Both the position numbers and the translations under genes were made by a program. Shown here piece by piece: positions 20,267 to 29,057 of a stretch of DNA of 64,000 nucleotides. The stretch's first letter is position 1. Every line of letters begins with the position of its first letter. The stretch is from Alkalicoccus daliensis (GTDB lineage Bacteria; Bacillota; Bacilli; Bacillales; Salisediminibacteriaceae), in contig NZ_FNIL01000001.1 in NCBI RefSeq assembly GCF_900103955.1, positions 744,001 to 808,000 of the forward strand. The letters are read 5' to 3'. The notes under the pieces were generated by a model. The model did not search any database. It had not been told where the DNA came from and saw only the letters and a list, made by a program, of their open reading frames with translations.

Positions 20267-20499
20267 TAAAGATCGCCCTCCGGCAGCTCAGATAAAGTGC
20301 CGTCTTCTGAAAGCACCTCTGTCATCTGCTTTTCTACTTTATGTAGTCTGTCATGACAATCCTTTGAGAGTTTCATTCCTTCCTGGAACATGTCTATTGC
20401 TTCTTCCAGAGGAACATCTCCCTGTTCAAGCTTCTGAACAATTTCTTCAAGTTCCCGCATGGAAGTTTCAAAAGAAGTCTGCTTTTTATCTTCTGTCAT
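20266..20499 (-). CDS. xseB: Exodeoxyribonuclease VII small subunit
   Basis: 77 residues, the usual length. The family signature [34 protein letters not shown] is easily seen in the N-terminal two thirds. It binds XseA to form the ATP-independent single-strand exonuclease VII. Its start immediately follows the xseA stop with no gap, and its stop overlaps the ispA start, so translation is coupled on both sides. Confidence 0.95.
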   Translation of the reverse strand: MTEDKKQTSFETSMRELEEIVQKLEQGDVPLEEAIDMFQEGMKLSKDCHDRLHKVEKQMTEVLSEDGTLSELPEGDL

Positions 20500-21855
20500 T
20501 TATTTTTCCTCCTCTGTCATCCTTGTAATATCTTTTACTTCACAGTCGAGCATTCCGTCTTTTACTCTTAGTTTTATCTGCGCCCCTTCATGAATTTGTT
20601 CTGTTGATTTGATAAGGCTGTTTTCGCTGGTATAAGCAAGTGAATAGCCTTTTTTCATGAGATTCATGGGACTTAAGAGATCCAGTTTGGACATCTGCAT
20701 TTCCAGCTTTTGCTGATTTCGCTGCAGAAGCTGCGCCATCGACTTCTCCAATCCCTTTTTGTATTGCAGCAGATTTTCCTCTGCTTTTATTATTTTTGTC
20801 TGCGGATGGACATTCTTTAACCGGTCATCCCACATTTTCAGGGTATTCGACTTTTCTTTCGTGCTTATTTCAAGACTCCGCTTTAAACGATCATGCATCA
20901 TATCCAGCTGCTGTTCTTTTTCTTCAATTAATTTTTGAGGGTACTTGAAAGCGTAAGAGTTTTCCAGGCGGTGCAGTCTTTCCTTTGCCTGACTGGCATG
21001 CTGGCTCATCACTCTTAACAGCCGTGCGTGCCTTTCACTGACAAACGCCCGCATTTCCTGGATGTCTGGAACAGCTAACTCTGCTGCAGCCGTAGGAGTG
21101 GCAGCTCTGACATCTGCAGTGAAATCACTGATGGTAATATCAGTTTCATGTCCTACTGCTGATATAATTGGAATATGAGATTTATATATTGCAGTAGCTA
21201 CGATTTCCTCATTAAACGCCCATAATTCCTCCAGAGATCCTCCTCCTCTTCCTACTATGAGGGTGTCGAGGCTGGTTATCCCATTGGCCTGATAAATTGC
21301 TTTTGAAACTGATGCAGCTGCCTGAGGACCCTGCACAAGAACTGGAAATAAAGTCACTTTTGCCAATGGGTATCTTCTTCTTATTGTAGTAATAATATCT
21401 CTTACTGCAGCTCCAGTAGGAGAAGTAACCACCCCTATATGTGACGGCACTCTCGGAATTTTTTTCTTAATCGAATCTTCAAAGTACCCTGCCATGCTGA
21501 GCTTTTTCTTCAGCTGTTCAAAGGCCATATACAAATGGCCAATACCGTCAGGCTGCATCTCTTTTACGTAAAACTGATACTGGCCGAATGGTTCGTAAAC
21601 AGAGATATCTCCTCTTACCAGCACACTCATTCCATTTTCAGGCTGAAATTTTAGAGATTTATTACTTCCAGCAAACATTACTGACTGGAGTCGGGAGTTG
21701 TCGTCTTTTAAGGTGAAATACATGTGGCCGCGGGAATGCCTTTTGAAATTTGAAATTTCCGCCTGAATCCACACATTTTGCAGACGTGCTGAAGTTTCAA
21801 GCAGCTTTTTTATTTGCTGGGTAACATCTGTGACGCTTAGAAATTGCTGACTCAC
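20500..21855 (-). CDS. xseA: Exodeoxyribonuclease VII large subunit
   Basis: 451 residues. An N-terminal OB-fold (about 8-105, VWIQAEISNFKRHSRGHMYFTLKD) precedes the catalytic domain with GVVTSPTGAAVRDI and IVGRGGGSLEELWAFNEE. A long coiled coil (about 260-390) follows that binds XseB copies. It degrades single-stranded DNA to short oligonucleotides in mismatch and recombination repair. Its start overlaps the folD stop by 4 bp. Confidence 0.96.
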   Translation of the reverse strand: MSQQFLSVTDVTQQIKKLLETSARLQNVWIQAEISNFKRHSRGHMYFTLKDDNSRLQSVMFAGSNKSLKFQPENGMSVLVRGDISVYEPFGQYQFYVKEMQPDGIGHLYMAFEQLKKKLSMAGYFEDSIKKKIPRVPSHIGVVTSPTGAAVRDIITTIRRRYPLAKVTLFPVLVQGPQAAASVSKAIYQANGITSLDTLIVGRGGGSLEELWAFNEEIVATAIYKSHIPIISAVGHETDITISDFTADVRAATPTAAAELAVPDIQEMRAFVSERHARLLRVMSQHASQAKERLHRLENSYAFKYPQKLIEEKEQQLDMMHDRLKRSLEISTKEKSNTLKMWDDRLKNVHPQTKIIKAEENLLQYKKGLEKSMAQLLQRNQQKLEMQMSKLDLLSPMNLMKKGYSLAYTSENSLIKSTEQIHEGAQIKLRVKDGMLDCEVKDITRMTEEEK

Positions 21856-22721
21856 TTTACCCCCTGCTCTCTTTCAACGAACCGCTGTGCAGAAAGCACT
21901 GTATTATACATGAGCATAGTAATCGTCATCGGTCCTACACCGCCGGGAACTGGAGTAAGATATGAAGCAGACTCTTTTATTTCATCAAATACTACATCCC
22001 CCACTAATTTACCTTCACTGTTCCGGTTTACCCCTACATCGATGACAACCGCTCCTTCTTTTACATAGGAACTGTCTACGAACCCTTCTTTACCAACAGC
22101 AACAACAAGGATATCTGCCTGTCTGGTGATCTCTTTCATATTTGCTGTACGGGAATGACAGTAAGTAACTGTCGCATGTTCATTTAAAAGAAGCTGACCG
22201 ACAGGTTTTCCGACAATATTACTTCTTCCAATTATCACAGCATGCCTGCCGGATATTTCAATATTTTTTGATTTGAGCATATGTATGATGCCAAATGGTG
22301 TACAAGGGAGAAAAGTATCCTTGCCAATCATCATTTTTCCGATATTGATTGGATGAAAACCATCTACATCTTTTTGCGGATCAATCGCTTCAATTACTTT
22401 ATCTTCAGAAATATGATCAGGCAGAGGCAGCTGGACAAGTATTCCATGAATCTCATCTGCATTATTTAATGTTTCAATTTTTTCGAGAAGTTCTGTTTCT
22501 GAAATAGTTGAGGGAACACGGTCTACCTGAGAATAAATGCCGGTTTCTGCGCATGCTTTTTCTTTCCCTTTTACATAAGAAGAGGACGCAGGATCGTCCC
22601 CTACCAATATTACTGCAAGTCCAGGAGTTACTCCCTGGGAAATCAGTTTATTAGTTTCTTCCTTCAGCTCTGCTCTTGTTTTTAGAGCAAGTTCCTTGCC
22701 TGAAATTATTTCTGCAGCCAT
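21852..22721 (-). CDS. folD: Methylenetetrahydrofolate dehydrogenase/cyclohydrolase
   Basis: Bifunctional enzyme interconverting 5,10-methylene-, 5,10-methenyl- and 10-formyl-tetrahydrofolate. It has 289 residues. The catalytic segment contains the conserved YVKGKEKAC with active-site Lys near residue 53. The family motif HGILVQLPLPDHI and the Rossmann signature VIIGRSNIVGKPVGQLLL are present. It lies 21 bp after nusB and overlaps xseA by 4 bp. It supplies one-carbon units, which links it metabolically with the gcv genes at 35.6-39.5 kb. Confidence 0.96.
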   Translation of the reverse strand: MAAEIISGKELALKTRAELKEETNKLISQGVTPGLAVILVGDDPASSSYVKGKEKACAETGIYSQVDRVPSTISETELLEKIETLNNADEIHGILVQLPLPDHISEDKVIEAIDPQKDVDGFHPINIGKMMIGKDTFLPCTPFGIIHMLKSKNIEISGRHAVIIGRSNIVGKPVGQLLLNEHATVTYCHSRTANMKEITRQADILVVAVGKEGFVDSSYVKEGAVVIDVGVNRNSEGKLVGDVVFDEIKESASYLTPVPGGVGPMTITMLMYNTVLSAQRFVEREQGVK

Positions 22722-22742
22722 GATATTATCACTCCCTGGAAT

Positions 22743-23147
22743 TTATAGTTCTTCACTGATAATTGAAGCAATTTTAGAAGTTACACCATTAACGAATTTG
22801 CCGGATTCTTCTTCTGCATTGAAGCCTTTTGCTAAATCCACGGCTTCATTGATACTTACATTTACAGGAACATCTTCTATATATTTCATTTCATAGACGC
22901 ACTGTCTTAAAATGGCCCGGTCTATTCTCGAGAGTCTTAATAGCGTCCAATGTTCCAGGGCTCCTTCCAGGAGCCCGTCAATTTCTTCCTGGTTGTCAAG
23001 CGTCCCTTCCACCAGCTGTGTTAAAAACCCATCACTGGTTTCTCCCTCTTCCAGTACGGTTTCAATCGCTGTCTGAGGCTCTACTCCTGTCATTTCTACT
23101 TGATAAAGCGCTTGGACCGATTTGATCCTGGCTACTCTTCGATTCAT
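22743..23147 (-). CDS. nusB: Transcription antitermination factor NusB
   Basis: 134 residues with the NusB fold signature (RRVARIKSVQALYQVE at the N terminus; NVSINEAVDLAKGFNAEESGKFVNGV-like C-terminal region). It binds boxA RNA with NusE/S10 to support rRNA transcription. It is the first gene of the nusB-folD-xseA-xseB-ispA-OLE-oapA-dxs unit. The operon promoter must lie in 23148-23290. ATG follows an AAAAAAGGAG ribosome site. Confidence 0.95.
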   Translation of the reverse strand: MNRRVARIKSVQALYQVEMTGVEPQTAIETVLEEGETSDGFLTQLVEGTLDNQEEIDGLLEGALEHWTLLRLSRIDRAILRQCVYEMKYIEDVPVNVSINEAVDLAKGFNAEEESGKFVNGVTSKIASIISEEL

Positions 23148-23290
23148 TATATCTTGCTCCTTTTTTATCTATCACAGATCATTTCAACACTTACTCATAA
23201 TAGCATAAATTGAGCAGCTGGTGCACGGGAGGATTTCCCGAATTAATTTAATTAAAATTTTAATCGCCAATCTTTCACTTTACATTTAAG

Positions 23291-23319
23291 AGCGGCAGTG
23301 GATATACCACTGCCGCTTC
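23291..23319. repeat. 29-bp terminator palindrome, left copy
   Basis: Palindrome with arms AGCGGCAGTGG and CCACTGCCGCT around ATATA. It is identical over 29 bp to 23854-23882, the presumed yqhY terminator. The two copies are direct repeats flanking a 534-bp non-coding segment that begins with the dispersed-repeat head module. This copy could still stop read-through into nusB from upstream. Confidence 0.85.
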
Positions 23320-23320
23320 C

Positions 23321-23420
23321 AGGCTGTTGAAAAAGTACTTTTTTTGTATAAGTATACGATTCTATGCTTTTGTCTCCGAAGGGTCGCTTTCGGGAGGGAA
23401 CTCTCTCAGCTAACCTGCCT
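23321..23420 (+). repeat. Dispersed repeat, head module copy 2
   Basis: About 100 bp matching 10677-10775 with scattered differences; near-identical shared blocks include AGGCTGTTGAAAAAGTA, TGTATAAGTAT and GGGAACTCTCTCAGCTAACC. It starts two bases after the left 29-bp palindrome. Confidence 0.75.
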
Positions 23421-23853
23421 TTTTAAAAGAGGAGTATCGCTTCACGCAGCCAAATCACTGGAAAGCAAAGAGCTCTTTCCAGTGATTTCAAGATCATTGG
23501 CTGGTTTCGCGCATGCTTACTATATCTTCCCGGAAAGAACGCCTGGGAAGATATAAGAATCGTTCAAATCCTCCAGGAGTCGACTCTTCTGCGCCTGCAG
23601 CATCATTAAGGGAGACATTGGTTTTTATACGAAACCGTAAAGATACGAACACTTTTTCTCCGGCAATAACTTTTCTCTATAGCGCCCGGCGGTGACAGCG
23701 GGAGTAAAGCGCAGTCTGAAGATCCTTTGTAATGTCGGCAGGCATTGCAAATAGCTGAAGACCGGTCGGCAAGCTTCCGCCGGAAAGTTGAGGAGAACCT
23801 ATACACAGCAAATCATAAATGTACAAAATTTCTTACTTTATAAACACTTTGAA
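23421..23853. other. Non-coding repeat-derived body between the two palindromes
   Basis: No credible gene. It holds several local inverted repeats, for example AATCACTGGAAAG / CTTTCCAGTGATT (about 23456-23490) and ATATCTTCCCGG / CTGGGAAGATAT (about 23522-23556), as expected for a structured, non-coding mobile remnant. Short open frames on both strands have no recognisable product. Confidence 0.55.
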
Positions 23854-23882
23854 AGCGGCAGTGGATATACCACTGCCGCTTC
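23854..23882 (-). terminator. Terminator palindrome after yqhY, right copy of the 29-bp repeat
   Basis: Stem of 11 bp (AGCGGCAGTGG / CCACTGCCGCT) ending 5 bp from the yqhY stop. The following T-tract is short (TTTC), so termination strength is uncertain. Identical to 23291-23319. Confidence 0.7.
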
Positions 23883-23887
23883 ATTAA

Positions 23888-24307
23888 TTACAAGTGATCT
23901 GAATCTTTTTTACGAGGCTCAGGCTCAATTTTAGTTTCAAACTGTACTCCCGTAACATGGATATTTACATGCAGGACATTGATTGCCGTCATTGTTTTTA
24001 ACGTCTGTACAATATTTTCCTGTACTTTCTTTCCTACTTCAGGAATAGAGTAGCCGTATTTCGTAACAATAAAAACATCCAGAGTAATACTGTCTTCAGC
24101 CTGTTCTACTTTTACACCTTTACTGTGAGTGCTTTTTCTCCCCAGTCTTTCAGCAACTCCAGATGCAAAGTTACCGCGTAAATGGTCTACCCCTTCGATT
24201 TCGATTGCAGCAAGACCGGTAATAACTTCTATAACTTCTGGAGAAATTTCTACTTTTCCCAGCTCATTTTTATCCTCTGAAAGTTTTACTAAATGGTTAT
24301 CTACCAT
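23888..24307 (-). CDS. yqhY: Asp23/Gls24 (DUF322) family protein YqhY
   Basis: 139 residues from the ATG that follows GAGGAGGATGAAG; an ATG 6 bp upstream is too close to the ribosome site. The Asp23 domain covers most of the protein ([48 protein letters not shown]). YqhY is co-encoded with accBC in Firmicutes, and its loss in B. subtilis disturbs acetyl-CoA carboxylase control, so a regulatory role on fatty acid synthesis is likely. Its start overlaps the accC stop by 11 bp. Confidence 0.93.
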   Translation of the reverse strand: MVDNHLVKLSEDKNELGKVEISPEVIEVITGLAAIEIEGVDHLRGNFASGVAERLGRKSTHSKGVKVEQAEDSITLDVFIVTKYGYSIPEVGKKVQENIVQTLKTMTAINVLHVNIHVTGVQFETKIEPEPRKKDSDHL

Positions 24308-25670
24308 CTTCATCCTCCTCTTCCGGTCGAATAGGATAAGTTTCAAGAAACTTCGTATTGAAGTCGCCTTTTCTGAAAACTTCGTGCTGGAACAGCCGGA
24401 TATGAAATGGAATCGTAGTTTTCACCCCATCAACCATAAATTCACCTAAAGCTCTTTCCATTTTCGCTACAGCTTCCTCTCTGTCTGCACCATGAACAAT
24501 CAGCTTTGCAACCATTGAATCATAATAAGGCGGAATTGCATAGCCTGTAAAAGCAGCACTGTCAATTCTTACACCAGGACCGCCGGGGGGGAGGTAAAAG
24601 TTTATTTTACCTGGAGAAGGCATAAAGTTTTTATACGGATCCTCTGCGTTGATCCGGCACTCTATGGCCCAGCCATTAAACGTTATTTCCTCCTGCGAAA
24701 GCGAAAGCTTTTCTCCGGAAGCAACCCGAATCTGCTCTTTAATAAGATCCACTCCCGTTACCATCTCCGTCACCGGATGCTCCACTTGAATACGTGTATT
24801 CATTTCCATAAAATAAAATTTATCATCATTATGATCGAAAATAAATTCTATCGTACCAGCTCCACAGTAATTTACAGCTTCAGCTGCACGTACTGCCGCT
24901 TTTCCCATTTCTGCCCTGACTTTTTCAGAAACAGCAGGAGAAGGAGTTTCTTCCACCAGCTTCTGCAGACGCCGCTGAATAGTACAGTCCCGCTCTCCCA
25001 AGTGTATCGTATTCCCGAAAGAGTCTGCCATTACTTGAATTTCCACGTGCCTGAAATCCTCAATATATTTTTCAAGGTATACCCCTTCGTTACCAAAGTT
25101 AGCTTTTGCTTCTTTTTGAGTTACTGAAATACCTTTGATAAGCTCTTCTTCCGTCTTGGCAACCCGGATACCCTTACCGCCGCCTCCAGCTGTTGCTTTA
25201 ATAATGACAGGATAGCCGATTTGTTCAGCGATTTTCACTCCTTTTTCCGGAGATTCAATAAGCCCGTCGGATCCTGGAACCACAGGCACCCCAGCTTTTT
25301 CCATCGTTTTTCTGGCAACATCCTTTGTACCCATCTGGCTGATGGCATGAGGACTTGGCCCAATAAATGTAATATTACATGCATCACAAATTTCTGCAAA
25401 GTCAGGGTTTTCGGATAAAAAGCCGTAACCGGGATGAATTCCATCCGACTCTGTAAGTGTTGCTATGCTCATAATATTGGTGAAGTTTAAATAGCTGTCT
25501 GTACTGGAAGCTGGACCGATACAATAAGCTTCATCAGCCAATTTCACGTGCAGTGCCTCTTTATCAGCAACAGAATAAACTGCTACCGTTTCTATGCCTA
25601 ATTCTTTACAGGCTCTAATAATTCGAACTGCAATTTCTCCACGATTTGCCACTAAAATCTTTTTGAGCAT
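24297..25670 (-). CDS. accC: Acetyl-CoA carboxylase, biotin carboxylase subunit
   Basis: ATP-dependent carboxylation of biotin on AccB. From the ATG after AGAGGGATGAAA it is 457 residues starting [17 protein letters not shown]; longer in-frame forms lack a ribosome site. The ATP-grasp domain has the glycine-rich loop [13 protein letters not shown] and the active-site segment [16 protein letters not shown]. It is between accB (10 bp upstream) and yqhY (overlapping). AccA and AccD are not in this window. Confidence 0.96.
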   Translation of the reverse strand: MLKKILVANRGEIAVRIIRACKELGIETVAVYSVADKEALHVKLADEAYCIGPASSTDSYLNFTNIMSIATLTESDGIHPGYGFLSENPDFAEICDACNITFIGPSPHAISQMGTKDVARKTMEKAGVPVVPGSDGLIESPEKGVKIAEQIGYPVIIKATAGGGGKGIRVAKTEEELIKGISVTQKEAKANFGNEGVYLEKYIEDFRHVEIQVMADSFGNTIHLGERDCTIQRRLQKLVEETPSPAVSEKVRAEMGKAAVRAAEAVNYCGAGTIEFIFDHNDDKFYFMEMNTRIQVEHPVTEMVTGVDLIKEQIRVASGEKLSLSQEEITFNGWAIECRINAEDPYKNFMPSPGKINFYLPPGGPGVRIDSAAFTGYAIPPYYDSMVAKLIVHGADREEAVAKMERALGEFMVDGVKTTIPFHIRLFQHEVFRKGDFNTKFLETYPIRPEEEDEDGR

Positions 25671-25680
25671 TTTCATCCCT

Positions 25681-26175
25681 CTATTCCGGCTTGACGAGGA
25701 ACAGATCCTGACCATACTCAACCAGCTGTCCATTCTCGACAAGAATATCTACTACTTCACCTTTAACTTCTGCTTCAATTTCGTTCATAAGTTTCATCGC
25801 TTCTACAATACAGACGACACTGTCTTTTGAAACTTTATCTCCTTTTTGAATATACGGATCTGACTCCGGAGAAGGGGAAGAATAAAATGTGCCCACCATT
25901 GGGGAAGTTATTGTAAAATGACCTTCCTTTGGTGAATCAGTCTCAGGCTCAGCTTCCGGGGATGTCTGCTGCGGAGCAGGCGCAGCTGTCTCCTGGGGCG
26001 CCTCCGGCTGTGCTGCCTGTACGGCAGGCTGCTGCTTCTGCGGAACAGAGATTGTTTCTCCCCCATTATTTTTCTTTAAAGAAACTTTCGCTCCATTTTG
26101 TTCATATTTGAATTCGTCAATACTTGAATCATCAATCAATTTAATGAGTTCTCTTATTTCCTGGATTTTTAACAT
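25681..26175 (-). CDS. accB: Biotin carboxyl carrier protein
   Basis: 164 residues. A variable N-terminal part is followed by a Gln/Ala/Pro/Glu-rich flexible linker (about 45-82). A C-terminal biotinyl domain has the biotinylation site in [14 protein letters not shown] (Lys near residue 130). It carries carboxybiotin from AccC to the carboxyltransferase. It is first in the accB-accC-yqhY unit. Upstream there is a sigma-A promoter with a FapR-like box at the start site and a cre site at about -65. In sporulating Bacillus the spoIIIA operon would lie just upstream; here it does not. Confidence 0.95.
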   Translation of the reverse strand: MLKIQEIRELIKLIDDSSIDEFKYEQNGAKVSLKKNNGGETISVPQKQQPAVQAAQPEAPQETAAPAPQQTSPEAEPETDSPKEGHFTITSPMVGTFYSSPSPESDPYIQKGDKVSKDSVVCIVEAMKLMNEIEAEVKGEVVDILVENGQLVEYGQDLFLVKPE

Positions 26176-26227
26176 GTTTCTTCACTCCTATCGAATTTAA
26201 ATCATCTATATATGTAGATTATCAGGT

Positions 26228-26246
26228 CTTAGTGCCTGATGCTCAT
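26228..26246 (-). promoter_or_regulatory. FapR-like operator upstream of accB
   Basis: The plus strand reads CTTAGTGCCTGATGCTCAT, matching 15 of 19 positions of the FapR consensus ATTAGTACCTGRYACTAAT. It would cover about +1 to +19 of the predicted accB transcript. FapR represses lipid genes and is released by malonyl-CoA, the product of acetyl-CoA carboxylase. This is a motif-based call only. Confidence 0.5.
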
Positions 26247-26253
26247 TATTTTT

Positions 26254-26282
26254 ATGCTACCTTAAAAATCAATAATTGAAAA
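26254..26282 (-). promoter_or_regulatory. Predicted sigma-A promoter of accB-accC-yqhY
   Basis: On the minus strand TTTTCA, 17 bp, TAGCAT. The -35 is moderate and the -10 keeps TA...T. It lies about 80-105 bp upstream of the accB ATG, below the terminator of the preceding gene, and is flanked by the cre and FapR-like motifs. Confidence 0.45.
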
Positions 26283-26304
26283 CCTTTTTCCCGCGAAAAG
26301 AATT

Positions 26305-26318
26305 TGACAGCGCTTACA
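26305..26318. promoter_or_regulatory. Perfect catabolite-responsive element (cre) upstream of accB
   Basis: TGACAGCGCTTACA fits every position of the cre consensus TGWNANCGNTNWCA. Its centre lies about 65 bp upstream of the predicted start site. A cre upstream of the -35 is the arrangement seen at CcpA-activated genes such as ackA, rather than at repressed ones. Confidence 0.6.
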
Positions 26319-26328
26319 CTGGAAAAAG

Positions 26329-26363
26329 AAAAATCGGAGATGTCTTTTAGACATCTCCTTTTT
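26329..26363 (-). terminator. Rho-independent terminator upstream of accB
   Basis: Stem GGAGATGTC / GACATCTCC with loop TTTTA, followed on the minus strand by GATTTTTCTTTTT. It lies 3 bp after the stop of the 111-residue gene, separating it from accB. Confidence 0.88.
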
Positions 26364-26365
26364 CA

Positions 26366-26701
26366 TTAGGACTCTTCAGGCTTGGGTGCTGTTTTGTATT
26401 CACGGAATATTGGAAAATCAGATAAGTTATCCGGGATTTTTCCATCTTCCAGAAGAATAATTTTAACAATATTTTTATTGCGTGCCATATGGTAATGTTC
26501 TCCATATTCATTTTCTTTAGTAAAGCGTTTTAAGCTCTGGTAATCTTCTTCCTGAATTGAAACAGGAGGATTTCCCTCGGCTTCTTCCTCTGTCTGTTCA
26601 AAACCTACTTCAAATTCTACAATTTGAATTTTATCGCTTTTAATGTTGCGTGTCTGCTCCAGTACCGCCTTGGCACCTTCAGTTAATTCTGACCAATCCA
26701 T
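26366..26701 (-). CDS. Hypothetical 111-residue acidic protein at the spoIIIA locus
   Basis: Not recognised. It is 111 residues, soluble, Glu-rich (23 Glu), with no signal peptide or membrane segment. It begins MDWSELTEGAKAVLEQTRNIK, has an acidic middle, and a C-terminal part HYHMARNKNIVKIILLEDGKIPDNLSDFPIFREY. ATG follows a TTAGGAGGCAAAAGC ribosome site. It lies 39 bp downstream of efp and ends in a strong terminator, so it is probably co-transcribed with efp. In sporulating relatives this position holds the eight-gene spoIIIA operon. Confidence 0.7.
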   Translation of the reverse strand: MDWSELTEGAKAVLEQTRNIKSDKIQIVEFEVGFEQTEEEAEGNPPVSIQEEDYQSLKRFTKENEYGEHYHMARNKNIVKIILLEDGKIPDNLSDFPIFREYKTAPKPEES

Positions 26702-26740
26702 GCTTTTGCCTCCTAAATTAATTCAGCTTCAATGTGAGCG

Positions 26741-27298
26741 TTATGCTCTTGAAACGTATTTTCCTTCTCTTGTATCAATTATTAGTATATCTCCCTGATT
26801 CACAAAGAAAGGAACCTGCACTGTCAACCCGGTTTCGAGTGTAGCCGGCTTCGTACCACCGGACGCTGTATCTCCTTTAATGCCAGGTTCTGTCTCTGTA
26901 ACTTCCAGCTTTACAGACTGCGGAAGTTCTACTCCCAAAATTTCGTGGCCATACTGAAGTACACTTACTTCCATATTCTCTTTTAAGAACTTAAGCTGCC
27001 TTTCGATCTGAGCAGTCTGCAGTTCAATCTGCTCATAGGAGGAAGTATCCATAAATGAATGAGTATCCCCGCTGGAAAATAAATACGTCATTTTTGAGTT
27101 GTCTATATGTGCTTTTTCTACTTTTTCTCCCCCACGGAAAGTTTTTTCCTGTATATTTCCTGAACGCAGACTGCGCAGTTTTGATCGAACGAAAGCAGCT
27201 CCCTTTCCAGGCTTCACATGCTGAAATTCCAATACCTGCCAAATGTCGTTATCAGTCTCAATCGTCAAACCAGTTTTAAAATCATTTACAGAAATCAT
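26741..27298 (-). CDS. efp: Translation elongation factor P
   Basis: 185 residues with the three-domain EF-P fold. The KOW-like N-terminal domain has [17 protein letters not shown] with the modifiable Lys32 in the loop. The C-terminal OB domain ends in [24 protein letters not shown]. It relieves ribosome stalling at polyproline stretches. It lies 25 bp downstream of the peptidase gene yqhT, as in other Bacillaceae. Confidence 0.96.
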   Translation of the reverse strand: MISVNDFKTGLTIETDNDIWQVLEFQHVKPGKGAAFVRSKLRSLRSGNIQEKTFRGGEKVEKAHIDNSKMTYLFSSGDTHSFMDTSSYEQIELQTAQIERQLKFLKENMEVSVLQYGHEILGVELPQSVKLEVTETEPGIKGDTASGGTKPATLETGLTVQVPFFVNQGDILIIDTREGKYVSRA

Positions 27299-27323
27299 TA
27301 TTAAAATCCTCCTTTTAAATTCA

Positions 27324-28388
27324 CTATCCCAATATGATAAGTTCTTTTGGTGACCGGGACAGAATTCTGCACCCGTCTTCAGTTATTACTACATCATCTT
27401 CAATTCGCGTGCCGCCGACACCAGCAACATAAATTCCCGGCTCCACGGTGACAACCATCCCAGGCTCCAGTTTTTGATCTGTGCGGAATGAAAGTCCTGG
27501 ACCTTCATGAACTTCCAGTCCCATTCCATGACCGGTCGAGTGTCCAAAGTAGGACCCATACCCTTTTTCATTAATATAATCTCTTGTAAGAGCGTCTGCC
27601 TCTTTACCAGTAATACCCGGTTTCAATCCGGCAACCCCCCTTTTCTGTGCTTCCAAAACAGTTTCGTAGATTTCTCGAAGTTCCTGACTTGGTTCACCAA
27701 CAGCCACTGTCCGAGTAATATCTGAACAATATCCCTGATAATAGGCACCGAAATCCAAAGTTACCAAATCTCCATCCTCAATGATTTTGTCACTTGCAAC
27801 ACCGTGAGGAAGTGCTGAGCGGTAGCCTGATGCTACTATTATATCAAAAGAAGAGGAGACTGCTCCCTGTTTTCTCATAAAGAACTCCAGCTCATTAGAA
27901 ATATCAATTTCTCTTGCACCGGGTTTTATATAGCTTTGGATATGCGCAAAAGCTGCATCAGCAATATCGACAGCCTTTTGGATTATTTCCAGCTCTGCCG
28001 GTGATTTAATTAATCGCTGCTTTTCAATCAAACCGCTTACTGGTACGAGCTCTGCCTGAATTTTCTCTTTATAGCTCTCGTATTCTGCATATGAAAGATG
28101 TGCTTTTTCAAACCCAAGCCGTTTAATGTTAAGTTTTTCAACCTGAGTGCTTATTTCTTCTATCAGTGTTTTCTTATGTTCGATTACTTCAAATTCTTCA
28201 GCTTGCTTTTTTGCCTGCTCTGTATAACGAAAGTCAGTAAGAAAAATTGCATCCTCCTTTGAAATCAAAGCAGCTCCAGCTGTCCCCGTAAAACCTGAAA
28301 TGTACCTGCGATTATATGTACTTGTTACTACAAGAGCATCGATATTGTTGTCTGCCAGCTGTTTTCTAAGTGCACTAATATTATTCAT
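27324..28388 (-). CDS. yqhT: Xaa-Pro aminopeptidase family (M24) protein YqhT
   Basis: 354 residues from the ATG that follows GAGGAGGCTCACGA; a longer in-frame form has no ribosome site. An N-terminal creatinase-type domain (about 1-125) precedes the pita-bread metallopeptidase domain. Metal ligands are seen in [16 protein letters not shown], in [10 protein letters not shown] and in the [20 protein letters not shown] segment. It removes N-terminal residues preceding proline. It overlaps the aroQ stop by 8 bp and precedes efp, a pairing that may reflect proline-rich protein turnover, though this is speculative. Confidence 0.94.
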   Translation of the reverse strand: MNNISALRKQLADNNIDALVVTSTYNRRYISGFTGTAGAALISKEDAIFLTDFRYTEQAKKQAEEFEVIEHKKTLIEEISTQVEKLNIKRLGFEKAHLSYAEYESYKEKIQAELVPVSGLIEKQRLIKSPAELEIIQKAVDIADAAFAHIQSYIKPGAREIDISNELEFFMRKQGAVSSSFDIIVASGYRSALPHGVASDKIIEDGDLVTLDFGAYYQGYCSDITRTVAVGEPSQELREIYETVLEAQKRGVAGLKPGITGKEADALTRDYINEKGYGSYFGHSTGHGMGLEVHEGPGLSFRTDQKLEPGMVVTVEPGIYVAGVGGTRIEDDVVITEDGCRILSRSPKELIILG

Positions 28389-28824
28389 TCGTGAGCCTCC
28401 TCGCAAAATAATACAATCCTGCTGTATAACTTTCAAATCCCAAGCCGCTTATCTGCCCTGCACACACAGGTGCGGTAACAGAGGTAGAACGAAACTCTTC
28501 TCTTGCGTGAACATTGGAAATATGAACCTCCAGCACAGGAATGTGAATACTTGCTATAGCATCCCTGATCGCATAGCTGTAATGGGTGAAAGCTCCAGGG
28601 TTAATAATCACCGCTGCTGCATCTGATTCTGCCTGGTGCAGCCGGTCTATAATTGCTCCTTCCACATTCGCTTGAAAAAAATCCAGTTCCATATCGAATC
28701 CTGAAGCTTCATTTCTTAACATTTCTTCCAGATCATTCAGGCTTGATGACCCATATAAATCCGGTTCCCTTTTGCCCAGTCTGTTTAAATTAGGCCCATT
28801 TATAATTAGGATTTTTTTCGACAA
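28381..28824 (-). CDS. aroQ: 3-dehydroquinate dehydratase, type II
   Basis: Converts 3-dehydroquinate to 3-dehydroshikimate in the shikimate pathway. The chosen TTG start follows GAGGTGTTTATTT and gives 147 residues, the family length, starting at SKKILIINGPNLNRLGKREP. The catalytic Tyr lies in REPDLYGSSSL and the His in FTHYSYAIRDAI; the anion-binding segment is VEVHISNVHAREEFR. It overlaps yqhT by 8 bp. aroK of the same pathway lies at 39.8 kb. Confidence 0.95.
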   Translation of the reverse strand: MSKKILIINGPNLNRLGKREPDLYGSSSLNDLEEMLRNEASGFDMELDFFQANVEGAIIDRLHQAESDAAAVIINPGAFTHYSYAIRDAIASIHIPVLEVHISNVHAREEFRSTSVTAPVCAGQISGLGFESYTAGLYYFARRLTNE

Positions 28825-29057
28825 AAATAAACACCTCAGTTCTGAATTGAATTCTCTCCCCCGCATATTTTATCATACGCCAGTGAACTTGAATAGTTGC
28901 GTTCATCATCACGTAAATAGAGGTGTAAATTGCTTGCAAAAAGGGAAAAGAAAATAAAGAACGTAGAGGAATTTACTCTACTGGTGTAGAATAGATATAT
29001 TATATTCAATGTTCTCGGCCCCTCGTTCCACTAAAAATTCCTAGGAGGTGTGAGCAT

